A DNA stretch of 64,000 nt from CAVYXK01 sp963708245 (GTDB lineage: Bacteria > Pseudomonadota > Alphaproteobacteria > Acetobacterales > Acetobacteraceae). This document shows, piece after piece, positions 8,530-20,638 of this stretch (positions within the stretch are counted from its first letter, which is position 1; each line of letters opens with the position of its first letter). The position numbers and the translations under genes were made by a program. The stretch covers positions 1,240,001 through 1,304,000 of the forward strand of contig OY970201.1 of NCBI GenBank assembly GCA_963708245.1. The letters run 5' to 3'. A model generated the notes under the pieces. That model ran no database searches. It saw nothing but the letters and a program-made list of their open reading frames with translations, and had not been told where the DNA came from.

Positions 8530-9031
8530 CTGAAAAAATAATGGCTTCACCGTGCCATTCGCCGGGTTGCATTGGATAGCCCGACCGCGGGAGGCACCCG
8601 TCGCCGCCATGACAAGCTGGCAACGTTCGGATCGGGACGGCGCGTCTCGCTAGGTTGTGGTGGGGCCTGATCCGCCAGTTTCATCGCCCTCGGCGGGCTC
8701 GACGTCGATACCGGACCCCATGCCGGAGTGTTCCTGCTCGAAGACAGAGCGCCGCCGATCCAGCGCGGCGACACTAAAGTAGAGGTGCGTGAAGATACTG
8801 CTGCGCCTTGCCGGCCGCCGCGTCCAGCCCAGGCGCTGGTCGACCCAGGCTAGGCGTCGATATCGCCCGCCCCCTTCCGAAGGGGCTATTGCTGCCGCAT
8901 ATCTACGGAACGAATGAGTGACCATGGAAAGGTGCCTTCAACGGATCAGGAGTTGTGCTTTCGGACGGCTGCGATCATGCCGCCCGCGGCGGATCAGCCT
9001 CTCGCGGTTTGCATAGGAAAGATAACAAGTA
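8530..9031. other. Intergenic stretch without a supported gene
   Basis: About 500 bases between the right CACGGAG repeat and the promoter at 9032. Short frames exist on both strands (for example a minus frame 8650-8925), but none has a ribosome binding site or recognisable family. Composition changes from coding-like to AT-richer sequence only near 9010-9060. Confidence 0.4.
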
Positions 9032-9060
9032 TTGACATCTCACCAAAACTATGCTATATG
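9032..9060 (+). promoter_or_regulatory. Sigma-70-like promoter, possibly for a leaderless transcript
   Basis: A perfect -35 TTGACA (9032-9037) is followed after 17 bases by TATATG (9055-9060). The expected transcription start falls at about 9067, exactly the A of the ATG of the next gene, and no Shine-Dalgarno sequence fits between. This suggests a leaderless mRNA. The region is markedly more AT-rich than its surroundings. Confidence 0.55.
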
Positions 9061-9066
9061 CGCAAC

Positions 9067-9767
9067 ATGTCCGAAACCGACCCAAACCTCACCACCCTGG
9101 CCGACCGCCTCCCGGCCGACGCCTACTACCACCTCGTCTACACGCTTCGCCGTATCCTCCCCACGCCACCCACCACCAACCCCGAACACCTCGCTCGCCG
9201 CGACAATGCCCTCATCGCCCGCCTCGCCGCCCTCGCCCCGGCCAACCCCATCGAGGCTGATATCGCCGCCGACTACATCGCCGCATCCGAGCACGCGAGG
9301 GATGGCCTGCGCCTCGCCGTCGCTCCCGAAACGTCGCCGCAATGGGCAATGAAATGCCGCGCCCAGGCCAACGCCATGATGCGCCAGGCGCACGGCGCGC
9401 TCTCGAAAATCTCCCGCCTTCAGGCCGAACGTCGCAAGCTCGAAAGCGACACCGAAGCCCGCGACCGCGCCGCCTGGAACGAACATTGCGTCGTCGGCCT
9501 GATGGCCAGGCGCTCGCCGAGCAACCGGTAGAACGGGACGCCGATCTGCTCGAGCCACTCGAGCCAGCCGACGAACCCGACCCCGAATCCCTCACCCCCG
9601 AGCAGCAAAAAGCCACCATCCATCGCCAGCGGGCGGCGCTGATCCGCCGCTTGCAACAGGTGCTGAAGGACCCCTCCTTCCAGCACACCGTGGCCCAGGT
9701 GGTCGCCGGCGCCGGCGACTCTCTCTCCGCCGAACTCTACCACCAGTCCGCCGGCCCACCCCGCTAG
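9067..9767 (+). pseudogene. Unknown alphaproteobacterial-type protein, frameshifted
   Basis: The first frame starts MSETDPNLTTLADRLPADAY and runs as a helical, charged protein to LMARRSPSNR, where it stops at 9531. An overlapping frame resumes near 9500-9512 with QALAEQPVERDADLLEPLEP and continues to 9767 as a coherent acidic/helical tail (ESLTPEQQKATIHRQRAALI). Both halves have the same codon bias, and one missing base joins them into a product of about 233 residues. I do not recognise the family. It has its own promoter just upstream. Confidence 0.55.
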
Positions 9768-10105
9768 CTCGCTGCGATCGCGAACATCACCAACCACGAA
9801 CTGCGGCCCAGCCCAACCCACACCGTCGCCCCCACGCGGATCTTTAGACCCAAGGCGTCATTGCGCCGCCGCGAAAGCGGAGGAAAGCAATCCCCATTCC
9901 TGCACCCTGGGTCGCCAAGCAGCACACATTACCCCCATGCACCCCGTCTGCATGGCATCCGCCTTCATCTGCCGTTCCCCAAGGCAAAATCTCATCCCGC
10001 GATCCGCCGTCTCATCCCCCGCGAAACGAGACGCCCGCGAGACGAACCGCCCGCGTGAGCCTCTTCCACCCCAGTTCGTTCCGCCGATGCGCGACCGCCA
10101 TAGGC
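9768..10105. other. Intergenic stretch without a supported gene
   Basis: About 340 bases between the frameshifted gene and the convergent MFS transporter. Short frames on both strands show no ribosome binding site and no recognisable motif. Confidence 0.4.
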
Positions 10106-11371
10106 TCAATCCTCCCGCAACGCCTCCTGCGCCGTTTCCGGCAAAAGCAGCCAGACAGCCGCCAGCCCCAGTAGCGCAACCACCGCCAGACCGATGAACG
10201 TCGCCGCGAAGCCGACACGCTCGGCAGCAAAACCGCTGAGCGTGGTGCTCGCGGCAGCGCCCATAAGGCTGATCGTCAGCACGCTGCCCAACGAGGCGTT
10301 GTAGCGGCCGCTACCCTGCGTAATGTCGGCCACGACCAGGGGGGTCATGATCCCGATCACGGCTGTGGTCGCGCCGCCGAGCACCTGCACCGTCCCCAGC
10401 AGGAACGGATGCGTGACGAGCGCAAACAGAACGCCGCGCACCGATAGCGTGACGAAGCCGATCAGCAGCAGCGGCTTTCGGCCCCATGTCTCGGCATGAC
10501 GGCTTACCCATCCGGCAATCAGCGTGGTTACGAACTGCGGGATGGCCACCAAGGCGGCGGTGAATAGCTCCGACTGGCCGCGTTGGTGCACTGCCAGCCG
10601 CTCGCTCGCGAGCAGCAGGATGGAAGCATCGGCGAACTGAAACAGCACCAGGCACAGGGCGAAGATCAACAGCCGCCAGTTCCGCCCAAGCTCCCGAAAG
10701 CGCGCAGCCTTCGGCTCCTCGCGGCGCTCCGCTCCTCGGGCGCGTCGGTAGTCGACATCTTCCGGACGGATCGCCAGCAGCGCCAGCCCAGCCGGCACGC
10801 ACAGCGCCGCCGCCGCCACGAACGGGGCGCCCGGCGAAATCACGCTCCCGACCGCTCCCATCGCCAGTGCGGTGACCGCCGTGCCGAGCGTGTTGTAGCG
10901 CTGGCTGCGCCCGACGCGGTGGTGATACTGCCGGTGACCCACTAAGCCGAGCCCGATCGCCGCGAGCGCCGTCTGCACCACGCTGCCGGCGCTCCCGTGC
11001 AGTACCTGCGCCAAGAGGACGGGGATATAGCTCGGGAAAAACGCGAAAATCAGCGCCCCTAACGCGGTCATCGCCAGGCAAATCCCGACCACAGCCCGTT
11101 TTGCATGCGTGTGGTCGATCAGCATCCCCGCCGGCGTCTGCGCAACGATGCCGACCACGGCGTTGACTGTCAGGACCGATCCGATCGCGCCCTCGCTCCA
11201 GCCGTGAAAGATAAGCTGGACGGCAATGAACGGACCGAATGCGGTCTGTACGTTGGCTACAAAGAAGTTGAGCCAGTCGAGCCCGCGCTGGCTGCGAGCC
11301 GATGGGCCGGATGGGGCAGCCACCGCCCCTGGGCTCATCGCCTGGTGCGGGATTGCCTCGGCCGACGCCAT
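10106..11371 (-). CDS. Major facilitator superfamily exporter
   Basis: A 421-residue inner-membrane transporter with about twelve hydrophobic segments. The first half carries the loop-2/3 motif GMLIDHTHAKRAVVG, a variant of the MFS G-x-x-x-D-R-x-x-R/K signature. A long cytoplasmic loop (YRRARGAERREEPKAARFRE) separates the two six-helix halves. The second half has a matching SRHAETWGRKPLLLIG motif. Substrate cannot be assigned; the layout fits a proton-driven drug or metabolite exporter. It is followed on the same strand, 66 bases upstream of its start, by the parvulin gene. Confidence 0.85.
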   Translation of the reverse strand: MASAEAIPHQAMSPGAVAAPSGPSARSQRGLDWLNFFVANVQTAFGPFIAVQLIFHGWSEGAIGSVLTVNAVVGIVAQTPAGMLIDHTHAKRAVVGICLAMTALGALIFAFFPSYIPVLLAQVLHGSAGSVVQTALAAIGLGLVGHRQYHHRVGRSQRYNTLGTAVTALAMGAVGSVISPGAPFVAAAALCVPAGLALLAIRPEDVDYRRARGAERREEPKAARFRELGRNWRLLIFALCLVLFQFADASILLLASERLAVHQRGQSELFTAALVAIPQFVTTLIAGWVSRHAETWGRKPLLLIGFVTLSVRGVLFALVTHPFLLGTVQVLGGATTAVIGIMTPLVVADITQGSGRYNASLGSVLTISLMGAAASTTLSGFAAERVGFAATFIGLAVVALLGLAAVWLLLPETAQEALRED

Positions 11372-11437
11372 CGCTCTCGAACGACTTCGCCCGCCCCCGG
11401 TTCGAGGCCCAGGCGTCGTGGGTCGGGATCGTGATCG

Positions 11438-12346
11438 CTACTGCGCTGGAGGCGGCACCGCTTTGTCGGTCGCGCGCATCGGCGAGCCGTCCATGTTGAA
11501 CGTCTCCACGTTCGCCGCCGCACGGGCTTGGGCGATCTCCTTCCGCACCCCCTCCTGCAGCATCTGCTGCCGGAGCTGGTCCGCCGCCTGCTCGAAGGTC
11601 GGCGCAGGAGCCTGGCGCCGCTCGATCACGAGGATCACGTGCCACCCGAATTGCGTGTGCACCGGCGTTTGGGTGAACTGACCCGGTTTCAGCGCGAAGG
11701 CGGCGTCGGCAAAAGCCGGCACCATCTCGTCCTTTTTGAAGAAGCCGAGATCGCCGCCGTCGGCCGCGCCCGGATCCTTGCTGTACTTCTTGGCCAGAGT
11801 GGCGAAATCGGCGCCCTTGTTCAGTTGGGCGATTATGTCTTTTGCCTGATCCTCGGAGTCCACCAGGATGTGCTTGGCATGCACCTCCACCTGGCCGGGC
11901 TTGCCGGCGATCTCGGCCTGGTAGCGGGCATGCAGCGCTTGGTCGGTGACCGTCGGCATCACCACCTTGGTCAGCAGCGCGTTGTCGAGCACCTGGTCGG
12001 TCGCCGCGGCGACTTGCCGCTGGACCGCCGGGTCCTTGTCGATCCCGGCCTTGCGCGCCGCATCGGCCAGCACCCGCTCGCTGATCATGCTGTCGATCAG
12101 CCGGGGATAGACGGTCTCGGGGGGCAGCGCCCGCAGGTTCTGCGGCAGCGACTGAGCCGAGGCCCGCACGTCGCTCAGATAGATCGGATCGCCGTTCACC
12201 TTCGCTACCACGGGGTCAGCGGGCACCGCTGCTGGGGCTGCCGGTGCCGGTGCGGGCGTCTGGGCAAGCGCGGCGGCACAGGGGATAATACCGGCCACCA
12301 GCGTGGCGGCGGCGCGGCGGGCCAAGGGCCCGGGGCAGATGGTCAT
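11438..12346 (-). CDS. Periplasmic parvulin-type peptidyl-prolyl isomerase (PpiC/SurA-like)
   Basis: A 302-residue foldase. An N-terminal signal peptide (AATLVAGIIPCAAALAQ) is followed by an Ala/Pro-rich linker, a SurA-N-like chaperone region (KVNGDPIYLSDV...SMISERVLADAARKAGI) and one parvulin domain from about residue 155: VHAKHILVDSEDQAKDII, KYSKDPGAADGGDLGFF, FGWHVILV. These are the hallmark H, GGDLG and FGWH motifs. A C-terminal helix resembles other Prs-type foldases. The start at 12346 is supported by AGGAG five bases upstream. It is divergent from secA, fitting a role in folding exported proteins. Confidence 0.9.
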   Translation of the reverse strand: MTICPGPLARRAAATLVAGIIPCAAALAQTPAPAPAAPAAVPADPVVAKVNGDPIYLSDVRASAQSLPQNLRALPPETVYPRLIDSMISERVLADAARKAGIDKDPAVQRQVAAATDQVLDNALLTKVVMPTVTDQALHARYQAEIAGKPGQVEVHAKHILVDSEDQAKDIIAQLNKGADFATLAKKYSKDPGAADGGDLGFFKKDEMVPAFADAAFALKPGQFTQTPVHTQFGWHVILVIERRQAPAPTFEQAADQLRQQMLQEGVRKEIAQARAAANVETFNMDGSPMRATDKAVPPPAQ

Positions 12347-12534
12347 CACAACTCCTGACGCGAAGGCGGCGGACTTATGGCTGAACCCGCCCGCGCCCTC
12401 AAGCGAACTCCCGGCAATCACACCGCAATGCGCCTTTCGTTGACCCTGAGCCGGGGGGGTCCTATCTCGGGGTCTTTCGCGGATTTCCCACGACCCGCCA
12501 AGGGGCCCCACCAAATCGGCCCGGAAAGGTTTCG

Positions 12535-15276
<2,742 letters not shown>

Positions 15277-15327
15277 TAGCCACCTTCAGGATGAGCCACG
15301 GAATCATGACGCCAGTCGGTAGCACCC

Positions 15328-15352
15328 GTCATTGCGAGCCGAAGGCGAAGCC
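15328..15352. repeat. REP-like dispersed sequence (GTCATTGCGAGC type)
   Basis: The sequence CGTCATTGCGAGCCGAAG in the gap after secA matches a well-known kind of extragenic dispersed repeat in Proteobacteria (CGTCATTGCGAGC...GCGAAGC). Only one copy was seen in this window. The rest of the secA-15538 gap shows nothing else. Confidence 0.4.
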
Positions 15353-15537
15353 CCTGAAGGTGCGCACCATCTGATCTGCTCGGCTGGCTTGAGACCCGAC
15401 GGAATGCCAAGGTGAATTTCAATCGCCGGCCCCGATCGCACACAAGCGGTTGACCAGCCTCTCCCGCGACCCTTGCAAGGCAATGTGGTGCGCCCACTCC
15501 TCTGTCAGGCTTGGCCGGCAGCATATGGAGATCGGAC

Positions 15538-16410
15538 ATGAATGTGGCATTCCTCGGACTCGGCGCCATGGGCATGCCGATAGCGGCCAACCTAGCCCGC
15601 GCCGGACATCGCGTGACGCTATGGAACCGCAGCGAGCGACCGCTTGACGGGTTTGGCGAAACCCGGCCGGAGCGCGCGCACAGCATCGCCGAAGCAGTGC
15701 GCGATGCCGAGGTGGTGATCACCATGTTGGCGGACGACGCTGCCGTCGAGTTGGTCGTGCACGCCGGCCTGCTCGAAGCGCTGGCCAAAGACGCCGTGCA
15801 TATGGGCATGAGCACGGTTGGGATTGACACGGCGCGTCGCCTTACCCACGCGCACCAACAGCGCAGGCGTGCCTATGTCGCTGCTCCGGTGTTCGGCCGG
15901 CCGGATGTCGCGAAGGCGGCGAAGCTTTGGATTGTGTTCGCCGGCCCAGCCGACGCGCGTGCTCGTGTCCGCCCGCTGTTCGACGCGATCGGGCGAGGCG
16001 TTTCCGAATTCGGCGACGAGCCCTGGCACGCCAATCTGGTCAAGCTCGGCAACAATTTCCTGCTCGCCGCGATGCTGGAGTCAGTGGGCGAGGCCTGCGC
16101 GCTGATGCGCAAGGCCGGCGTCGATCCCAAAGCCTTCGTCGATACGGCGAACGCCATGTTCCAGTCGCCGGTCTATGCCAATTACGGCGGCGCGATTGCC
16201 GAAGGCCGCGTGGAACCGGCGCTGTTCAAAGCGGTGCTCGGGCTCAAGGACCTGCGCCTTGCGCTCGCAGCGGCCGACGAGCTGGCAGCGCCGTTGCCGG
16301 TGGCCAGCACAGCGCGTGACAGTCTGCTGTCTGCCATCGCCAATGGTCGGGGCGACAAAGACTGGACCGTGCTTGCCGAGACATCCCGGCAACGGGCAGG
16401 GCTCCACTAA
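15538..16410 (+). CDS. Beta-hydroxyacid dehydrogenase family oxidoreductase
   Basis: A 290-residue NAD(P)-dependent enzyme of the 3-hydroxyisobutyrate/6-phosphogluconate dehydrogenase superfamily. The Rossmann motif GLGAMGMPIAANLARAG is at residues 6-22 and is followed by WNRS. The substrate-binding block GMSTVGIDTARRL and the catalytic-lysine block LVKLGNNFLLAAML are in the expected places. The basic WNRS after the second strand suggests NADP preference. The start is chosen by GGAG seven bases before the ATG. Related enzymes reduce tartronate semialdehyde, succinic semialdehyde or glyoxylate; the exact substrate is open. Confidence 0.88.
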   Translation: MNVAFLGLGAMGMPIAANLARAGHRVTLWNRSERPLDGFGETRPERAHSIAEAVRDAEVVITMLADDAAVELVVHAGLLEALAKDAVHMGMSTVGIDTARRLTHAHQQRRRAYVAAPVFGRPDVAKAAKLWIVFAGPADARARVRPLFDAIGRGVSEFGDEPWHANLVKLGNNFLLAAMLESVGEACALMRKAGVDPKAFVDTANAMFQSPVYANYGGAIAEGRVEPALFKAVLGLKDLRLALAAADELAAPLPVASTARDSLLSAIANGRGDKDWTVLAETSRQRAGLH

Positions 16411-16419
16411 TCTCCCCCT

Positions 16420-16441
16420 CCCCTTGCGGGACCGCAAGGGG
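16420..16441. repeat. C/G-rich intergenic hairpin of a dispersed family
   Basis: A near-perfect palindrome, CCCCTTGCGG facing CCGCAAGGGG around a GA loop, sits inside a C-run/G-run intergenic sequence. Similar C-rich hairpins occur at about 25088-25130, 32111-32133, 38800-38830 and 46382-46425. This copy could terminate transcription of the dehydrogenase gene, but it lacks a T-run. Confidence 0.55.
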
Positions 16442-16499
16442 AGGTGGCTGGGGGGAGGGGGCCAGGGTCGGTACCCCAACCGTTAGGAACGAAACCCAC

Positions 16500-18281
16500 T
16501 TGACCCTGCACCAAGCCGAAGCCCTCGCCATCGTCGCGGGCATGTTCGCGCTGTTCGTCACCGACCGGCTTCGCTACGACGTGGTGGCGGCGCTGGCGCT
16601 GTCATGCGCGGTCCTTACCGGCGTGGTGCCGGCGGACCGCGCGTTCCGCGGCTTCTCCAATTCGCTGATCGTCATTATCGGCTCGGTGCTCGTGCTCAGC
16701 CGCGCCATCAGCCTGTCAGGCGTAGTGGATGCCGCGATGAACCGCGTCACCCGCATGCTCCAAAGCACCTCGATGCAGGTGCTCGCGCTGACCTCCGCCG
16801 TCACGTTCCTCTCCGCGGTGATGAAGAATGTCGGCGCGCTCGGCATCTTCATGCCGATCGCCATCCTAGCGGCCCAGCGCAAGGGCCGCCCACCCTCGCG
16901 CTATCTGATGCCGCTCTCCTTCGGCTCGTTGATCGGCGGCACGATCACGCTGATCGGCACCTCGCCCAACCTGCTGATCTCGACGGTTCGGCAGCAGGTC
17001 GAAGGTAAGCCATTCCACCTGTTCGACTTCGCTCCTGTGGGATTGCCGCTCTCTGTACTGGCGATTGGGTTCCTTTGCTTCGGCTGGCGGCTGTTGCCTG
17101 ACCGGCGCGGCGAGCCACCCGCCGAAAAGCGCTTCACCGTCGAAGACACCCTGACCGAGGTGCGGTTGACGAAAGAGTCGCCGCTGGCCGAGCGAACCGT
17201 GGCCGACTTGGAGGCGTTGGCCGAAGGCGAGGTGACCGTGGCCGCAATCATCCGCGATCAGGATCGCCGTTATGTCCCCAGCACGCACTGGACGATGTTC
17301 GCTGGCGATTTGCTGTTGCTGCAAGGTGATCCGATTGCGGTGCAATCGCTGCTCGCTCGCTCCGGGCTAGAGCTGGCCGGATCGGAGCCGGCGACAACCG
17401 CCTCGCCGCACAAAAAAGACGACGAACTATTGGCGATTGAAGCCGTGGTTTCAGTCGACTCGCCGCTGATCGGACATACGCTGGAAACGATGCATCTGCG
17501 TCAGCAATTCCAGGTCAACCTGCTCGCGCTGAGCCGTGGCGACCGGCGCATCATGGCGCGACTGCGCGAGAGCCGTTTCCGAATCGGCGATGTTCTGGTG
17601 CTCCAGGGACGCCGATCGCAACTCGACGAGGCAATCCGCGAGCTGGGCTGCCTGCCTCTGGCCGAGCGCAATCTGACATTGGGGCAGGAACGGCCGCGCT
17701 GGGCTGCCCCGGCCATCTTGCTGATAGCACTGGTGCTGGTCGCGGCTGGCGTGCTGCCGGCAGAGGCGGCGTTCTTTATTGCTGCGGTGCTGGTCGTGCT
17801 GCTGCGCCTGGTCTCGCCGCGGCAGGCGTACGACGCGCTGGACGGGCCGCTGATCGTCATGCTCGCCTGCCTGATCTCCGTCGGCGAGGCGCTGCACGAA
17901 ACCGGCGCGGCGAACCTGCTTGCCGGCGGCTTGAACCTCGTGGCATCGCACCTGCCCGGCCTGGGGACGATCGGCCTGCTGCTAGTGATCGCCATGCTGG
18001 TCACGCCCTTCCTGCACCACGCCGCGGCGTTGCTCGTCATCGGACCCATCGCCGCCGCGCTTGCCCACGATCTGGGCTACGCACCGGAGTCGCTGCTGAT
18101 GGCGGTAGCACTGGGCGCCTCCTGCGACTTCCTCACGCCGATAGGGCATCAGAACAATCTGCTGGTGATGGGCCCGGCGGGATACAAGTTCGGCGACTAC
18201 TGGCGGCTCGGCCTGCCGTTGTCGATCATGGTGGCGTTGGTCGGACCCCTGCTGATCGTGCTTCGATGGCCGCTGCACTGA
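16500..18281 (+). CDS. SLC13-family permease with TrkA-C domains
   Basis: A 593-residue inner-membrane transporter of the SLC13/citrate-type (ArsB/NhaD-like) superfamily. Two halves of hydrophobic helices flank a cytoplasmic insert, about residues 210-400, containing two TrkA-C/RCK-C domains (VRLTKESPLAERTVADLE...GDLLLLQGDP and VSVDSPLIGHTLETMH...GDVLVLQGRR). The first half contains GGTITLIGTSPNLLIST and the second ASCDFLTPIGHQNNLL; these SNP/PIGHQ-type hairpins are the conserved substrate and sodium sites. Translation appears to start at a TTG preceded by AGGAACG. Substrate is unproven; dicarboxylates or sulfate are plausible. The CoA-transferase gene follows 13 bases later, suggesting an operon. 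Confidence 0.88.
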   Translation: MTLHQAEALAIVAGMFALFVTDRLRYDVVAALALSCAVLTGVVPADRAFRGFSNSLIVIIGSVLVLSRAISLSGVVDAAMNRVTRMLQSTSMQVLALTSAVTFLSAVMKNVGALGIFMPIAILAAQRKGRPPSRYLMPLSFGSLIGGTITLIGTSPNLLISTVRQQVEGKPFHLFDFAPVGLPLSVLAIGFLCFGWRLLPDRRGEPPAEKRFTVEDTLTEVRLTKESPLAERTVADLEALAEGEVTVAAIIRDQDRRYVPSTHWTMFAGDLLLLQGDPIAVQSLLARSGLELAGSEPATTASPHKKDDELLAIEAVVSVDSPLIGHTLETMHLRQQFQVNLLALSRGDRRIMARLRESRFRIGDVLVLQGRRSQLDEAIRELGCLPLAERNLTLGQERPRWAAPAILLIALVLVAAGVLPAEAAFFIAAVLVVLLRLVSPRQAYDALDGPLIVMLACLISVGEALHETGAANLLAGGLNLVASHLPGLGTIGLLLVIAMLVTPFLHHAAALLVIGPIAAALAHDLGYAPESLLMAVALGASCDFLTPIGHQNNLLVMGPAGYKFGDYWRLGLPLSIMVALVGPLLIVLRWPLH

Positions 18282-18294
18282 CAGGAGAGACGCG

Positions 18295-19434
18295 ATGGGT
18301 CCGCTTGCCGGGATCAGGCTGATCGAGATTGCCGGCATCGGCCCTGGCCCGATGGCGGCGATGATGCTGGGCGATCTGGGCGCTGACGTGATCCGGGTGG
18401 ATCGCGTCCGTCCCTCTGGGCCCGAGCGGTTCAACGACCCACGCTACGCCGTGCATTACCGTAGCCGTCGCTCGATCGCCGTTGATCTACAGAAGCCGGG
18501 CGCGGCGGAGATCGTGCTGCGGCTTGTGGCCAACGCCGACGGTCTGATGGAGCCGTTCCGCCCCGGCGTCGCCGAGCGGCTCGGCATCGGGCCGGAGCCC
18601 TGTCTCGCCCGCAACCCCAGGCTCGTCTACGGCCGCATGACCGGTTGGGGCCAGCAGGGGCCGCTGGCGAAGGCCGCCGGTCACGACATCAACTACATCG
18701 CGCTGACTGGCGCCCTGCACGCAATCGGCCCGGCGGGCGGGAAGCCGGTACCGCCGCTCAACCTGGTGGGTGATTTCGGCGGCGGCGGCATGTTGTTGGC
18801 GCTCGGCATGGTCTGCGGCCTGCTCGAGACGGCGCGCTCCGGCCAGGGTCAGCTGATCGACGCCGCGATGGTCGATGGCGCGGCGCTGCTCTTCGGCGCC
18901 GTGTTCGGCATGCACGCAGCGGGTCTGTGGACCGACCGGCGCGGCGCCAACATGCTGGACGGCGGCGCGCATTTCTACGACACATACGAAACCAAGGATG
19001 GCAAGTACGTTGCAATCGGTTCGATAGAGCCGCAGTTCTATGCGTTGCTATTGGAGAAGACCGGGCTCACCGATGCGGACTTGCCTGACCAGATGGACAA
19101 AGACGCATGGCCGGCCGTGAAGGACCGTCTGGCGGCGATCTTCCGCACCAGGACACGCGATGAGTGGTGCGCGGTCATGGAGGGCAGCGACGTCTGCTTC
19201 GCCCCTGTGCTGTCGGTCGCCGAGGCGCCGCACCATCCGCACGCGGCGGCGCGCGACGCGTATGTCGATATCGAGGGCGTGCCCCAGCCCGCGCCGGCGC
19301 CGCGCTTCTCCCGCACTCCGCCCGCGGCCCGTGTCGCGCCGCGCCGTGGAGAACACACCGACGAGTTGCTGGCCGATGTAGGTTTTGCCGCGCATGAAAT
19401 TGCGGCGCTGCGTGAGAGCGGAACAATCCTGTAG
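18295..19434 (+). CDS. CaiB/BaiF CoA-transferase family protein, AMACR-like
   Basis: A 379-residue class III CoA-transferase-fold protein most like alpha-methylacyl-CoA racemase. The N-terminus PLAGIRLIEIAGIGPGPMA and LGADVIRVDR are typical. The segment GHDINYIALTGALHAIG carries the catalytic aspartate of racemases, and NMLDGGAHFYDTYETKDG is the conserved central motif. ACAGGAG precedes the ATG. It would epimerise 2-methylacyl-CoA esters or transfer CoA in the cytoplasm. It is co-oriented with and 13 bases from the permease gene, so both may serve import and activation of an organic acid. Confidence 0.88.
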   Translation: MGPLAGIRLIEIAGIGPGPMAAMMLGDLGADVIRVDRVRPSGPERFNDPRYAVHYRSRRSIAVDLQKPGAAEIVLRLVANADGLMEPFRPGVAERLGIGPEPCLARNPRLVYGRMTGWGQQGPLAKAAGHDINYIALTGALHAIGPAGGKPVPPLNLVGDFGGGGMLLALGMVCGLLETARSGQGQLIDAAMVDGAALLFGAVFGMHAAGLWTDRRGANMLDGGAHFYDTYETKDGKYVAIGSIEPQFYALLLEKTGLTDADLPDQMDKDAWPAVKDRLAAIFRTRTRDEWCAVMEGSDVCFAPVLSVAEAPHHPHAAARDAYVDIEGVPQPAPAPRFSRTPPAARVAPRRGEHTDELLADVGFAAHEIAALRESGTIL

Positions 19435-19495
19435 CAGACAACAGATACCAACCGCCCGACCTACCCGATCATGGCCGGTTTCCGAAGCGAATCCG

Positions 19496-20584
19496 CTACG
19501 TTCCTTGAGCGGGCGGCATCGGCGCCTTCAGCACTTTGTTGGTCAGCTCCGCCTTGACGTCGAAAGAAGATCGCACACCCAGCTTATCCCAGTGCGCAGC
19601 GAGCCATCGCTCGGCAGTCTGGTAGCCGGCGTCGTGAAGGTCGGAAAGCAATGCCCAGGAAGTACTGTTCTTGGAGACAAAACCGAGTTTCTCAACAAAC
19701 GCGTCATCACGGATGGCATGAAGATGGATCGGCTTGTAGCGACCGGGGTACGGCACGTCCAATGCTGCCATCTCAACGAGAATGCTGTTGATTGCCTCAA
19801 TGGCGTTGACCTCGAGCACCACCGAGGCATTGAAGGTAATTTCGTTCAGCCGGTCCAGGATCGCCGGTGCGCTGTGCGGTGGCATGCCGTCACGGTGAAA
19901 CGCATTGACCAGCACCAGGACCAGATCCTGCGCGTGGTCGAGCAGCGGCGACAGCGACGGATTGCCGAGATAGCCGCCGTCCCAGTAAGGGACCCCGCCA
20001 ATGGTGACGGCCTTGAAGTCGGTCGGCAGACAGCAGGACGCGCGGAGGACGGCGGTCGAGATATTGGGCTGAGTGAAGATTGCCCTGCCGTTGTTCACCA
20101 CATCGGTGGCCGTAATGAACAGCCGCGGTGCGGCAGCGGCGTTCGGCGCGGCGAGGTCGGCGGCAAGGAAGGTCCGCTCGATCAGCGGCGCCAAAGCGTC
20201 AGTATAGAACGGGTTGGTGTACGGCGAGACAACGAGGCCCAGCGCCTCCAAAGCGATCGCAACAGGGGACCTGTCCAGGTTGAATCCACCGAACATGCCG
20301 GGGTCGTTGTAAAAGAACGCATTGCCGGCGACAAAGCCGCTCCGTGACAGGGCGCGCCAGAAATCCTCGAGCTTGCGCCGCGCGAGATCGGCGCCGCCTT
20401 GCGCGAGGCCGCTCACCGTCAGTGCGGCGTTAAGGGCCCCCGCGCTGGACCCGCTGATGGCAGCAAAGCGGAGACGATCGGCCGCGACATCCTTAAGAAG
20501 ACGATCGAGGACGCCCCAGGTGAACGCGCCGTGCGAACCGCCGCCTTGCAGAGCGAGCGCGATGGTCGGCGGCTCATCTGGCAT
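19496..20584 (-). CDS. Patatin-like phospholipase (first copy)
   Basis: A 362-residue patatin-domain serine hydrolase. The oxyanion-hole motif is ALQGGGSHGAFTWGVLD near the N-terminus. The nucleophile elbow is GSSAG (ISGSSAGALNAAL) near residue 45, and the catalytic aspartate lies in YWDGGYLGNP near 210. No signal peptide is visible, so it is likely cytoplasmic or membrane-associated. A GGAG seven bases upstream supports the start. A second gene with the same layout and shared phrases (ALQGGG.HGAFTWGVLD, YWDGG..GNP) lies at 54125-55150. Lipids or PHB-granule components are possible substrates. Confidence 0.9.
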   Translation of the reverse strand: MPDEPPTIALALQGGGSHGAFTWGVLDRLLKDVAADRLRFAAISGSSAGALNAALTVSGLAQGGADLARRKLEDFWRALSRSGFVAGNAFFYNDPGMFGGFNLDRSPVAIALEALGLVVSPYTNPFYTDALAPLIERTFLAADLAAPNAAAAPRLFITATDVVNNGRAIFTQPNISTAVLRASCCLPTDFKAVTIGGVPYWDGGYLGNPSLSPLLDHAQDLVLVLVNAFHRDGMPPHSAPAILDRLNEITFNASVVLEVNAIEAINSILVEMAALDVPYPGRYKPIHLHAIRDDAFVEKLGFVSKNSTSWALLSDLHDAGYQTAERWLAAHWDKLGVRSSFDVKAELTNKVLKAPMPPAQGT

Positions 20585-20638
20585 AGGAGATCTCCGATGT
20601 AATTGTAACCTCCGTGTCTCTGTGGGTAGCTTTGCTTC

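Noticed and set aside
8650..8925. 91-codon minus-strand frame
   Set aside because: It has no ribosome binding site, no recognisable motif, and abundant Arg/Ser as in non-coding GC-rich frames.
11528..12358. 276-codon plus-strand frame opposite the parvulin gene
   Set aside because: It is antisense to a gene with clear parvulin motifs and has no ribosome binding site or family.
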